DNA of 64,000 nucleotides from Rhodobacterales bacterium HKCCE3408 (GTDB lineage Bacteria; Pseudomonadota; Alphaproteobacteria; Rhodobacterales; Rhodobacteraceae), in NCBI GenBank assembly GCA_015689705.1, contig WVSN01000004.1, forward strand, positions 1 to 64,000, given 5' to 3'. The translations under genes were made by a program, and so were the position numbers. Below, in pieces: positions 26,754 to 34,614 of this stretch; position 1 is the stretch's first letter, and each line of letters begins with the position of its first letter. Below the pieces are notes generated by a model, which saw only the letters and a program-made list of their open reading frames with translations, searched no databases and was not told the origin of the DNA.

Positions 26754-27748
26754 TGCACGACCTCGACCCGCGCGCCATCACGCAGACCGGCCGGGGCTGG
26801 CGCGATGACCAGATCGCCCTCGGCCAGTCCGTCCAGGACCTCGGTATTCACGCTGCCGCGAATACCGAACACAGGCCGCCGGATTTCGGCCTGGTCCCCC
26901 ACGACGACCCAGACCGACCCGTCGCTGGCAATGGCGCTCGACGGGATCAGAAGCGCGTCCTCCCGCGCCTCGACGATCACGTTCACCTCGACATTCATGC
27001 CGATGAGAAGCGGCGTGTCCCCCGGCAGCGCGAAGGTCACGCGGTAGGTCCGGCTGACCGGGTCGCCCATGGGGGTGATGCCCTGCACGTCGGCGGTCAG
27101 CTCGCGATCCGGAAAGGCATCCGAGCGCAGCAGCGCGGACTGGCCGACGGCGATCTTCGGGATGTCCTCCTCGTTGATCTCGGCCACGACCCGCAGCGGC
27201 GCGGGCTGGCCGATCCAGTAGAGCACCTCTCCGGGATCGGCGATCTCGCCCACCTCGCCTTCCTGCCGCAGGATCATCCCGTCGATCGGCGCGCGCAGGA
27301 TATAGGTATCGAGCACAGTGCGCTGTCCGGCGATCTCGGCCTCGATCTGGAGCGCCTCGCTTTCGGCGCGCTCCAAGTCCGAGCGCGTGCCGACATTGCT
27401 CGCGGCCAGTTCGCGCAGCCGGTCGCGCTCTTGCTCGATATAATCCTGCCGGGCGAGAAGCTCGGCCAGCCGCGCCTCGGCGGCGCGCGCGTCGAGCCGG
27501 GCGAGCACGTCGCCCTCGCCCACCGCGTCGCCCTCGCAGCCGCACAGCTCGACGATCCGCGCCCCGACGAGCGAGGCGACCCGCGCCCATGAAACGGGCT
27601 CGACCACACCGGTGGCATAGACCACCTCGGCCGCCGTGCCGCGGCCAGCGGGTGTCACGGAGACCTCCGGTGGCGTCCGCCAGGTCCAGAGCGCGACGGC
27701 CCCGGCGACAATCACGACAAGAAGAAGGACGATGCGTGCACGGGTCAT
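26750..27748 (-). CDS. periplasmic adaptor subunit of ABC efflux system
   Basis: 332 residues from the ATG at 27748: an N-terminal signal anchor (IVLLLVVIVAGAVALWTW), a lipoyl half-motif, a short coiled-coil hairpin (about residues 95-145), then ILRAPIDGMILRQEGEVGEI and beta-barrel domains as in HlyD/MacA proteins. The frame stays open upstream to 27889 with an atypical Arg/Ala-rich extension that was not used. It pairs with the permease and ATPase downstream. Confidence 0.87.
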   Translation of the reverse strand: MTRARIVLLLVVIVAGAVALWTWRTPPEVSVTPAGRGTAAEVVYATGVVEPVSWARVASLVGARIVELCGCEGDAVGEGDVLARLDARAAEARLAELLARQDYIEQERDRLRELAASNVGTRSDLERAESEALQIEAEIAGQRTVLDTYILRAPIDGMILRQEGEVGEIADPGEVLYWIGQPAPLRVVAEINEEDIPKIAVGQSALLRSDAFPDRELTADVQGITPMGDPVSRTYRVTFALPGDTPLLIGMNVEVNVIVEAREDALLIPSSAIASDGSVWVVVGDQAEIRRPVFGIRGSVNTEVLDGLAEGDLVIAPAPAGLRDGARVEVVQ

Positions 27749-27918
27749 GGCGCGCCCGCCGACCGGAATACGCGGCGCGGCCCGCCGGGCGCGGATCGGC
27801 CCGGCCGTCCAAATGCGGCCTCGTTCATGATGCGGCACCCCGCTCCGTTTGTCCGCGGCCTTCCTCGCAAAGGATGCTGACGCGCGCATTGATCGAGCGC
27901 AAGCCGGGCTGACGCGGC

Positions 27919-27932
27919 TTGATGGCCGTCAA
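27919..27932. promoter_or_regulatory. FNR/FixK-type box
   Basis: Perfect dyad TTGATGGCCGTCAA (TTGAT-N4-GTCAA), 75 bases before the SPW gene start. Matches the known consensus for Fnr/FixK-class regulators in alphaproteobacteria. A degenerate half-site copy is nearby at about 27886-27899. Confidence 0.65.
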
Positions 27933-28007
27933 TGCGCCGGAGCGCCACCGTGGCAGGCTGCCCGCATGCGGCGTGCGATGCCGCAATGAGCCAATCGGAG
28001 AAGGGAA

Positions 28008-28364
28008 ATGGAAAGGATGCACTGGCAGGACGGCGTGACCCTGGTGGCGGGCATTGTGCTCGTCGTGGCGCTGTTCGTCCTGAACGTCTCGGCCCCGGAA
28101 GGACAGAGCCTGACGCTTGTCACCTGGAACTTCGTGGCGGTCGGTGCGCTGACGGCGATCACCGCGCTCGGCGCGCTGGTCGCGTTCAAGCAATGGGAAG
28201 AGTGGATCGCGATGGTCCTCGGCGGCTGGATGATCATCTCGCCGTGGATTCTGGGCTTTTCGGACATCCCGCTGCTGATGTGGACGGCCGTCATCTGCGG
28301 CGTCGTGATCGTGGCGATGGGCCTGACCGTCCTGATCTCGCCCGACGACAAAAGCCGGATCTGA
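28008..28364 (+). CDS. SPW repeat membrane protein
   Basis: 118 residues with four membrane helices. The second half has the SPW signature (MIISPWILGFSD) and the first half a degenerate copy. Function unknown; SPW proteins are frequent in aquatic and stress-related gene sets. AGAAGGG ribosome site. It has its own FNR-type box upstream and a terminator downstream, so it is probably a single-gene transcript controlled by oxygen. Confidence 0.85.
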   Translation: MERMHWQDGVTLVAGIVLVVALFVLNVSAPEGQSLTLVTWNFVAVGALTAITALGALVAFKQWEEWIAMVLGGWMIISPWILGFSDIPLLMWTAVICGVVIVAMGLTVLISPDDKSRI

Positions 28365-28372
28365 CGATAGGC

Positions 28373-28405
28373 GGAGGGCGGGCGACAGCCTGCCCTCCGT
28401 TTCTC
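28373..28405 (+). terminator. Rho-independent terminator after SPW gene
   Basis: An 11-bp stem (28373-28383 with 28388-28398, one G-U pair, loop GACA) followed by a T-rich tail, 9 bases after the SPW stop. Confidence 0.7.
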
Positions 28406-28580
28406 TGTTCGGACGATGGGCGGAGGTGGCGGAGGGCCGCGCCCGGCGGCTCCATGCCCCCAGACGGTCGACGCATAGCCTGCGCGGACGCGGCCCCCGA
28501 TCGGAAGCGCTCGCGGCCAAAGGTCGGTCCGGCCGATTCTTCCGACAGACCCAGAATCGCAGCGTTTTGCCGTCCCGGCA

Positions 28581-28594
28581 TTGACTGGCGTCAA
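28581..28594. promoter_or_regulatory. FNR/FixK-type box without an obvious target gene
   Basis: Perfect dyad TTGACTGGCGTCAA in the space between the SPW terminator and the 3' end of the DUF2267 gene. It shares the preceding 11 bases (CCGTCCCGGCA) with the box at 29094. No gene start follows it in either direction within a usual promoter distance. Confidence 0.5.
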
Positions 28595-28607
28595 CGAATG
28601 CGCGGGG

Positions 28608-29033
28608 TCAGGTCATCAGATCGCGCAGCGACGCGCGCAGCGCCGACGCCACTTGCCCGATCTCACCGGGCGAGACCTTGCGGCGCAACAGGTCGAACAC
28701 CGCGACCACCGCCCGCTCGGGATCCTCCAGCGGGTCCTTCGCGAAGCGGCCGGCGACGCGCTCGATGAAGTCGGACTTGCCGCGCGGATGGACCGGCGTC
28801 CTCGACGGGTTCCAGCCGGTGTAATAGATGCCGCGGATGATCAGCGGCAGCTGCGCGGCCAGATCGGCGGCCTCGTCCACGTTCAGGTAGTCGCGCAGCG
28901 CCTGCAGCGTCTCGCACAGCAGAAGATAGGCCCGGCCCTTCTCCTGCCAGTCGAGATCGTCGCACAGCAGGTTGAGCCATTCGGCCACCACCTGCGGCGC
29001 CTGGTCGACTGCGGCATGTCCTGTCTGTCCCAT
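28608..29033 (-). CDS. DUF2267 domain-containing protein
   Basis: 141 residues, all helical. Seen are WLNLLCDDLDWQEKGRAYLLLCETLQALRDYL-type repeats, a conserved GWNPSRTP loop, and a second half ending VFDLLRRKVSPGEIGQVASAL, matching DUF2267. Function unknown; such proteins cluster with host-attachment, CBS and Hsp20 genes in stress islands. GGGGAGG precedes the ATG at 29033. It shares a control region with the divergent CBS gene. Confidence 0.85.
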   Translation of the reverse strand: MGQTGHAAVDQAPQVVAEWLNLLCDDLDWQEKGRAYLLLCETLQALRDYLNVDEAADLAAQLPLIIRGIYYTGWNPSRTPVHPRGKSDFIERVAGRFAKDPLEDPERAVVAVFDLLRRKVSPGEIGQVASALRASLRDLMT

Positions 29034-29093
29034 CCTGCGCCTCCCCGTGCTGTGGTCCTGCGCCATCCTCGCAGGCGACGGACCGTCCCGGCA

Positions 29094-29107
29094 TTGACCG
29101 CAGTCAA
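29094..29107. promoter_or_regulatory. FNR/FixK-type box between divergent genes
   Basis: Perfect dyad TTGACCGCAGTCAA, 61 bases before the DUF2267 start and 81 bases before the CBS gene start. Suitable for controlling either or both. Confidence 0.65.
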
Positions 29108-29187
29108 GGGCGCACCAATGACGGCGGACAATGCCGGTGCGCGGCGCCTGACCGATAGTGGGGCGGACATTCCCGTTGGAGGCACCG

Positions 29188-29607
29188 ATGAAAGTCAGCG
29201 AAGCGATGCACGCCCCGGCCGAGTGGGTGAGCGCGGATACCCCGGTCACCGAGATCGCCGCCCGGATGGAAATGGACGATATCGGCGCCGTGCCCGTCGG
29301 TAAGGACGACCGGCTGATCGGCATGATCACCGACCGCGACCTCGCCCTGCGGGTTGTCGGCGGCAAGAAGGACCCGGCGAAGACCGTCGCCTCTGACGTG
29401 ATGACCCCCGGCATCGTGTACTGCCGGACCGAGGAAAGCGTCGAGGACGCCATCCACCTGATGGACCAGAAGAAAATCCGCCGGCTCCCGGTGCTGGACG
29501 AGCACAAGCGCCTGGTCGGGATGCTCAGCCTCGGCGACGTGGCCCATACCGCCAGCCGCAGCCTCGCCGGAGAACTCGCCCAGGCCATCTCGGCCCACCA
29601 TCGATAG
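29188..29607 (+). CDS. CBS domain-containing protein
   Basis: 139 residues comprising two CBS domains (about residues 4-60 and 72-130) and nothing else. Conserved segments: VSEAMHAPAEWVSADTPVTE, GMITDRDLALRV, VMTPGIVYCRTEESVEDAI and LPVLDEHKRLVGMLSLGDVA. Stand-alone CBS pairs bind adenine nucleotides. The ATG at 29188 has TTGGAGG upstream. Followed after 9 bases by a host-attachment-like gene. Confidence 0.92.
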   Translation: MKVSEAMHAPAEWVSADTPVTEIAARMEMDDIGAVPVGKDDRLIGMITDRDLALRVVGGKKDPAKTVASDVMTPGIVYCRTEESVEDAIHLMDQKKIRRLPVLDEHKRLVGMLSLGDVAHTASRSLAGELAQAISAHHR

Positions 29608-29616
29608 GGTGACGCC

Positions 29617-30066
29617 ATGAGACCGGATCGCGTCTGGCACGTGGTCTTCAACGGCAACCGGGTGCGGATCCTGCGCCGCCTGCCCGGCCTTCACGAGGCC
29701 GCTGAAACCGAGATCACCATGCAGGGCCCGCAGCATCGGCTGCGCGATCATCTGAGCGACCGGCCGACGCGGAGCTACGCGTCGGTCGGCGGCCGCCGCT
29801 CCGGGGTCGAACCGGGATCGGACCCGGTGGCCGAGGATGCGCGGCTTTTCGTCCGCGATATGGTCGCCTTTCTCGAGGACCAGAGAAGCGCCGGAGCCTT
29901 CGACGGGCTGGTCGTGGTGGGTTCGCCCGATGCGATCGGGCTGTGGCGGACCGAAGCGGGGCCGGAGCTGCTGGCGCAGGTCCGGCTCGAGACGGTGCGC
30001 AACCTCGTCAGACTGCCCGCGCGCGACCTCGCCATCGCGCTCCGCCGCCTCGAGGATATCGGCTGA
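29617..30066 (+). CDS. host attachment-like protein
   Basis: 149 residues. N-terminal VWHVVFNGNRVRILRRLPG, central RLFVRDMVAFLEDQRSAGAFDGLVVVGSPDAIGLW and a C-terminal VRLPARDLAIALRRLEDI give the plan of the host-attachment family, though more divergent than the protein encoded at 10020. Function unknown. Likely co-transcribed with the CBS gene. Confidence 0.7.
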   Translation: MRPDRVWHVVFNGNRVRILRRLPGLHEAAETEITMQGPQHRLRDHLSDRPTRSYASVGGRRSGVEPGSDPVAEDARLFVRDMVAFLEDQRSAGAFDGLVVVGSPDAIGLWRTEAGPELLAQVRLETVRNLVRLPARDLAIALRRLEDIG

Positions 30067-30101
30067 ACCGGATCAGCCCCTGACCGGACCGGTCTCGCGG
30101 C

Positions 30102-30266
30102 CTAGGGCTGCGCGACCGCCGCGCCGATATCGTAGGGCCAGATCACGATGGCCAGGACACCGCGCCAGAACGTCAGGTCGAGATACCCGATCGTGAACAG
30201 CCACCCGGCGATCCAGAGAAGCCCGATGCCGCTGTGCTGTTCTATCTTGATCCTGTCCATGGCCAT
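30102..30266 (-). CDS. small membrane protein
   Basis: 54 residues with two hydrophobic stretches (about residues 14-30 and 35-50) joined by YLDLTFWRG. GGGAGG before the ATG at 30266 supports the start. The FNR-type box at 30359 lies 93 bases upstream. No family recognised, but its size and setting match small membrane proteins often seen in oxygen-regulated islands. Confidence 0.7.
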   Translation of the reverse strand: MAMDRIKIEQHSGIGLLWIAGWLFTIGYLDLTFWRGVLAIVIWPYDIGAAVAQP

Positions 30267-30358
30267 ATCGGCCCTCCCGATCTGAAATCCGGTCGAAACC
30301 GGCCCGCGATCCGCAGCGGCCGGCCGGTCCATCCTGGGCCCGGGCAAAGATGTCGGCG

Positions 30359-30372
30359 TTGATGATCGTCAA
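30359..30372. promoter_or_regulatory. FNR/FixK-type box between divergent genes
   Basis: Perfect dyad TTGATGATCGTCAA between the 54-residue membrane protein gene (minus, 93 bases away) and the Hsp20 gene (plus, 176 bases away). Confidence 0.62.
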
Positions 30373-30547
30373 TGCGATTCAGCGCGTCCTTCTCGACACT
30401 GGCCTCATCCGCAGCCGGTCCGTCCGAGTAGTTGGTACGCGGCCACCCCCGCCGCAGCACGCAAGGTCGGTCGCGGAATGATGCGCCAGCCGGAAAACCC
30501 GTTTGTCCCTCCCGGCTGGCGCACCTCATCCCAGTCAGGAGATCAAG

Positions 30548-31054
30548 ATGACAAGGAAGACAGATGTTCCCGTGACCCGCAGCGCCGAGACTCCGACGCG
30601 GACGCCGGCAACGGCCTGGCCCACCTTCGGAAACCTGCGCGACGAGATGGAACGGCTGTTCGACGCCTTCGAGCCGGGACGGCTGTTCGAGCGCGGTGCG
30701 CACACCATGCCGGCCGCAGCGCTGGCCCCTGCGATCGACATGATCGAGAAGCCGGACGCCTATTCGATCACGGCCGAGTTGCCCGGGCTGGACGCCAAGG
30801 ATGTCGAGGTGAAGGTCGACGACGGCACGCTGACTATCTCGGGCGAGAAGACCGAGGAGACGGCCCGCGAAGAGGGCACCTACCATGTCAACGAACGGCG
30901 GTGGGGCAATTTCCGCCGCACGGTGCGGCTGCCGCGGAATGTCGATCGCGACAAGATCGACGCCAAGTTCGCGAAGGGCGTGCTGACCGTCACCCTGCCG
31001 AAATCGGCCGCGGCGCTGGCCGCCGAGAAGACGATCGAGGTCAAGGCGGCCTGA
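30548..31054 (+). CDS. Hsp20/alpha-crystallin family small heat shock protein
   Basis: 168 residues. A variable N terminus with LRDEMERLFDAFE is followed by an alpha-crystallin domain (about residues 60-160): PAIDMIEKPDAYSITAELPG, VEVKVDDGTLTISGEK and KGVLTVTLPK, then a short tail. ATP-independent holdase for unfolding proteins. CAGGAG precedes the ATG at 30548. First gene of a run with the phosphoribosyltransferase and perhaps the response regulator. Confidence 0.94.
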   Translation: MTRKTDVPVTRSAETPTRTPATAWPTFGNLRDEMERLFDAFEPGRLFERGAHTMPAAALAPAIDMIEKPDAYSITAELPGLDAKDVEVKVDDGTLTISGEKTEETAREEGTYHVNERRWGNFRRTVRLPRNVDRDKIDAKFAKGVLTVTLPKSAAALAAEKTIEVKAA

Positions 31055-31058
31055 CGCG

Positions 31059-31715
31059 ATGGCATATTTCCGCGACCGGACCGCGGCCGGCGATCATCTC
31101 GCCGGCCTGCTGGCGGACACGATCGGGCCCGATTGGCTGATCCTCGCGCTGCCACGCGGGGGTGTGCCGGTCGCGGCCCGCATCGCGCGCCGGTCGGTGG
31201 CGCAGCTCGACATCCTCGTGGTGCTCCGCGTCGGCGCCCCGGCCTATCCGGAGGTCGCGCTCGCCGCGGTCACCGGGACCGGACCGGAGGATGTGGTGGT
31301 CAACGAGGACGTGCGCGACGGCCTCGGCCTGACGCGGGCCGCGGTCGCGCGACTGACACGCGAGGCGGCGCGGGACATCGCGGCGCGCCGCCGCCGTCTC
31401 TCCGGTTCGGAGCGCGCGCCCGACATGGGCGGCCGGCGTGTCCTACTGGTCGATGACGGCGCCGCAACAGGCACCACGATCGCCGCCGCGGCCGAGGCCG
31501 TGCTCCGTCACGATCCGCAGCAGCTCGCCCTCGCCCTGCCCGTCGCGCTCAGGCACGCCCTCGACCGGCTGCCGGGCGGGGTGTCGCCCGTCGTCTGCCC
31601 CTACCCCGACGCGCCGCTTCCGGCGGTCAGCCTCGCCTACGATCTTTTTCCACAGGTCAGCGATGCCGAAGTCGCCGATCTCCTGGCGTGGAGCGCACGC
31701 GAGCGCACGGGCTGA
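31059..31715 (+). CDS. phosphoribosyltransferase family protein
   Basis: 218 residues with a type I PRT fold. The PRPP-binding loop is VLLVDDGAATGTTI (about residues 127-140), and ALPRGGVPVAARIAR near the N terminus and VTGTGPEDVVVNEDV fit the family of stress-linked PRTases. Substrate unknown. Starts 4 bases after the Hsp20 stop. PRTases of this subtype are found beside Hsp20 and CBS genes in hypoxia regulons such as the mycobacterial DosR set. Confidence 0.88.
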   Translation: MAYFRDRTAAGDHLAGLLADTIGPDWLILALPRGGVPVAARIARRSVAQLDILVVLRVGAPAYPEVALAAVTGTGPEDVVVNEDVRDGLGLTRAAVARLTREAARDIAARRRRLSGSERAPDMGGRRVLLVDDGAATGTTIAAAAEAVLRHDPQQLALALPVALRHALDRLPGGVSPVVCPYPDAPLPAVSLAYDLFPQVSDAEVADLLAWSARERTG

Positions 31716-31795
31716 TCCGGGGCCCGGATCGCGACCGTTCAGGCAAATGCCGTTTCGGTGTATACTGGCGGCCCGCAATTCCGGGTGAACCGAAC

Positions 31796-32557
31796 GTGGC
31801 AGCCGCGAACATCCTGGTCGTCGACGACGACCCCGCCATCCACCGCCTTCTGTGCGACGGCTTCGAGGCTGCCGGCTGGAGCGCGCGCACGGCAATCAAC
31901 CGCAAGACCCTGTTCGCCGCCCTGCGGGAAGACACCTTCGACCTGATCACACTCGACCTGTCGCTCGGGCAGGAGGACGGGCTGGAGATCGCGCGCGAGA
32001 TCCGGGCCGTCCGCAATATCCCGATCCTGATGATCACCGGCCGCGCGACACCCTTCGACCGGCTCCGCGGTCTGGAATGCGGCGCCGACGACTACGTGGT
32101 GAAGCCCTTCCACATCCGCGAGGTCATCCTGCGGGTGCAGAAGATACTCGACATCTACCGGCGCGACATCGGCGGCGACGCGTCGGTCCTGTTCGACCAC
32201 AGTTCCTTCGATCCGAAGCGCCGTATCGTCGAGCGGCTCGACGGCTCGCCGGTCGAGCTGACCGATATCGAACTGCGCCTGCTCGAGCTTCTGGTCCGCC
32301 ATCCCGGCCGCGTTCTCAGCCGGGACGAAATCAGCCAGGCGCTCTTCGGCCGCGACTGGTCGCCGCTCGATCGCACCATAGACGGCCATGTCGCCCGGCT
32401 GCGGAAGAAGATCGAACCAGCCGGCGAGGTGCCGTCGCTGATCCGGTCGGTCCGCGGCGTGGGCTACGTCTTCACCGGCGAGATCCGGACCGGGCCGCGG
32501 CAAGATCCAGAGCCCGGCGAACCGCCCGCGCCAGCCGCTTCATCGGATATGGCTTGA
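31796..32557 (+). CDS. OmpR-family response regulator
   Basis: 253 residues from a GTG at 31796. Receiver domain (about residues 4-115) with the DDD acidic pocket (LVVDDDPA), phosphoacceptor Asp in LITLDLSLG and the Lys in VVKPF. A winged-helix DNA-binding domain follows (about 150-235; ELTDIELRLLELLVRHPGRVLSR and RTIDGHVARLRKKIE). The Pro-rich C-terminal tail overlaps by 86 bases the 3' end of the convergent histidine kinase gene, which may be its partner. Confidence 0.9.
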   Translation: MAAANILVVDDDPAIHRLLCDGFEAAGWSARTAINRKTLFAALREDTFDLITLDLSLGQEDGLEIAREIRAVRNIPILMITGRATPFDRLRGLECGADDYVVKPFHIREVILRVQKILDIYRRDIGGDASVLFDHSSFDPKRRIVERLDGSPVELTDIELRLLELLVRHPGRVLSRDEISQALFGRDWSPLDRTIDGHVARLRKKIEPAGEVPSLIRSVRGVGYVFTGEIRTGPRQDPEPGEPPAPAASSDMA

Positions 32558-34430
32558 GCAGCAGCTCGGCCGGGAACCCCTGCCCGTCATCGGTCCTGAA
32601 CCGGCTGGAGACATGGCCCGAGGTCAGCAGGACGGCGACGTTCGGATACAGGTCGCGCACCCGCCTGACGAGGTCGATGCCGGACGCCCCGCCGCGCATG
32701 ACCACGTCGGAGAACACCACGTCGACCGGCTCGCCGCCGTCGATCAGCTCGAGCGCCACCTCCGCGCTCGCGGCCTCGATGACGGCATAGCCGATCGCCT
32801 CGAGCCGCTGCATCACGGCCTCGCGCACCAGCGCATCGTCCTCCACCACGAGCACGAGTTCGCCGTCGCCGAACGGAATGTCGTCTCCGTCCGCGTCGAC
32901 CTCGGACACCTCCACCGACTCGCGCGGCAGGAAGATCGACACTTCGGTCCCGTCGCCGTTTCCGGAGCGGATATCGATGAAGCCCCCGGCATGCGCCGCG
33001 GCCATCGCGACGCTGGTCAGACCCAGACCCGTGCCGTGGCCGGGGTCCTTGGTGCTGAAGAACGGCTCCTTGGCCCGACGCTTCACATCCGCGTCCATCC
33101 CCGCCCCGTCGTCGCTGACGGTGATCTGCACGAAATCCCCGCTGCGCCCGTCTTCGTAGGCCGACGCGTCCGCATCGCTCAGCACCACACGCGTCGTGCC
33201 GATCCGGACCGCCCCGCCATCGGTCTGCGCATCGCGGGCGTTCACCACGAGATTGAGCAGCGCGCCGTCAAGGTCCTCGGCGGCGATGGACACCACGGCA
33301 TGGTCCGATCCGGGATCGAAGGCGAGCGAGATGTCGTCGTTCAGGACCTGGCGGAAGATCTCCCAGGTGCCGGCGATATGGGCGTCGACGATCATCGGCG
33401 TCGCCGGCCCGTGCCGCCCCCCGGCCAGCGACAGAAGCCGCTTGTTCAGCCCCGCGCCGATATCGGTCGCCAACCGGGCCTGGTCGACGAGACCCTTCAT
33501 CCGGTCGTCGAGATCGCCGATGCAGATGAGATCAAGCGTCGACTGGATAACGGTCAGGATGTTGTTGAAGTCATGCGCCACAGTCCCGGCAAGCCGGCCG
33601 GCGGTCTCGAGATCCTGGGCGCGGGACAGCGCTTCCTGCAGGCGGCGGGTTTCAGTCTGGTCGACGAGGATACCGACCACGCGCTCAGGTCGCGCATCGG
33701 GCCCCGTTCCGCGGAAGATCACCCGCGACCGCATCTGAAGCGCGCGTTCGCGACCGTCGACCAGAGGGAAGGCATCCGCCGCGAACTGGCCGCTGCCGGC
33801 CGGGTCGCGCGCCGCCTGCCACGCGCGCTTGAACCCGGCCGGATCGCGCGGCCGCAGCAGCGCCAGCCAGTCGTCGATATCATCCGGCACGCGCCCCCCG
33901 CCCATCCCGAGAAGCGCGCGGAATTCGTCGGAGGCGAAGCTTTCCCCGGTCTCGAAATCCAGCTCGAACACCCCGATCCCGAGCGACGAGGTGATCAGCC
34001 GCATCCGACCCTCGGCCCGGGTCAGCGCGCCTTCCGCCTCGACCCGGCCGGTCACGTCCTCGGTGAACAGCATGACGCCCGCGGGCTGCCCGTCATCGCC
34101 CGGGATCGGGCTGATCTTCCAGTCGAGAAAGACGGTCCGGCCGTCCGGATGCCGCACCCTGTCCTCGCGCCCCGACAGGACCTCGCCCGTGATCGCCCGC
34201 CGATGCGCCGTCTGCCAGGGCACCGGGCAGTCGGGCACCGTCTCGCCAAGTTCGCGCCCGGACAGATCCGCCTCGCCGAGCGCGTAGTAGTCCGACCAGG
34301 CTCCGGACCAGCAGCGATACCGCATCTCGCGGTCGAACACAGCGATGGCGACGGGTGCGTGCTGCACGAACAGGGCCAGTCGGTCACCCTCGGCCCCGCA
34401 GGGGAAAGTATCGGAAACCGGTCCCGTCAC
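32472..34430 (-). CDS. PAS-domain hybrid sensor histidine kinase
   Basis: 652 residues with no membrane helix, so cytoplasmic. Order: PAS (about 18-130), PAS (about 145-265), dimerisation/His domain with VAHDFNNILTVIQ, ATPase domain with NLVVNARDA, DDGAGMD and GTGLGLTSV, and a C-terminal receiver (about 525-645; LVVEDDALVREAV, FSDVVMRGG). The AHDFNNIL His box is that of soluble multi-PAS kinases. Ligand or cofactor of the PAS domains cannot be seen. Tail-to-tail overlap with the response regulator gene. Confidence 0.92.
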   Translation of the reverse strand: MTGPVSDTFPCGAEGDRLALFVQHAPVAIAVFDREMRYRCWSGAWSDYYALGEADLSGRELGETVPDCPVPWQTAHRRAITGEVLSGREDRVRHPDGRTVFLDWKISPIPGDDGQPAGVMLFTEDVTGRVEAEGALTRAEGRMRLITSSLGIGVFELDFETGESFASDEFRALLGMGGGRVPDDIDDWLALLRPRDPAGFKRAWQAARDPAGSGQFAADAFPLVDGRERALQMRSRVIFRGTGPDARPERVVGILVDQTETRRLQEALSRAQDLETAGRLAGTVAHDFNNILTVIQSTLDLICIGDLDDRMKGLVDQARLATDIGAGLNKRLLSLAGGRHGPATPMIVDAHIAGTWEIFRQVLNDDISLAFDPGSDHAVVSIAAEDLDGALLNLVVNARDAQTDGGAVRIGTTRVVLSDADASAYEDGRSGDFVQITVSDDGAGMDADVKRRAKEPFFSTKDPGHGTGLGLTSVAMAAAHAGGFIDIRSGNGDGTEVSIFLPRESVEVSEVDADGDDIPFGDGELVLVVEDDALVREAVMQRLEAIGYAVIEAASAEVALELIDGGEPVDVVFSDVVMRGGASGIDLVRRVRDLYPNVAVLLTSGHVSSRFRTDDGQGFPAELLLKPYPMKRLARAVRRALDLAAARSGSRR

Positions 34431-34484
34431 GCGCGTATTCCCCGGATGACCGGAACCGGCACCGGCCCGGTCCGTATCCTTCGG

Positions 34485-34504
34485 TACACAATTCTACACA
34501 ATTC
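34485..34504. repeat. tandem 10-bp direct repeat, possible regulator site
   Basis: TACACAATTC occurs twice with no gap, in the divergent space between the kinase gene (start 34430) and the Crp/Fnr gene (start 34615). It is AT-rich against a GC-rich background. OmpR-family regulators typically bind two direct half-sites about 10-11 bp apart, so the nearby response regulator is a candidate. Confidence 0.5.
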
Positions 34505-34614
34505 TCCCCCTGCTGTCTCCAGACCGGCTCTGGCATTCTGCGCTGCGGAAGGGGCGATGCCGCCGGATGGCCGCAGCCGCCACCCGTCCAGTCATCCGGA
34601 CCCGAGGGGGGGCC

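Noticed and set aside
27745-27948. Short frame whose stop overlaps the start of the ABC efflux adaptor
   Set aside because: The ATGA overlap is suggestive, but the protein is Arg/Gly/Pro-rich without features and has only a weak ribosome site.
28291-28581. Minus-strand 96-codon frame beginning at the orphan FNR-type box
   Set aside because: Largely antisense to the SPW gene and its terminator, with basic low-complexity sequence; not credible as a protein, though an RNA from this box remains possible.
30548-31054. Hsp20 at 30548 as a gas vesicle chaperone like GvpH
   Set aside because: It lies 13 kb away in the FNR-box island and has a complete ordinary small heat shock protein plan, whereas GvpH in the gvp operon is divergent.
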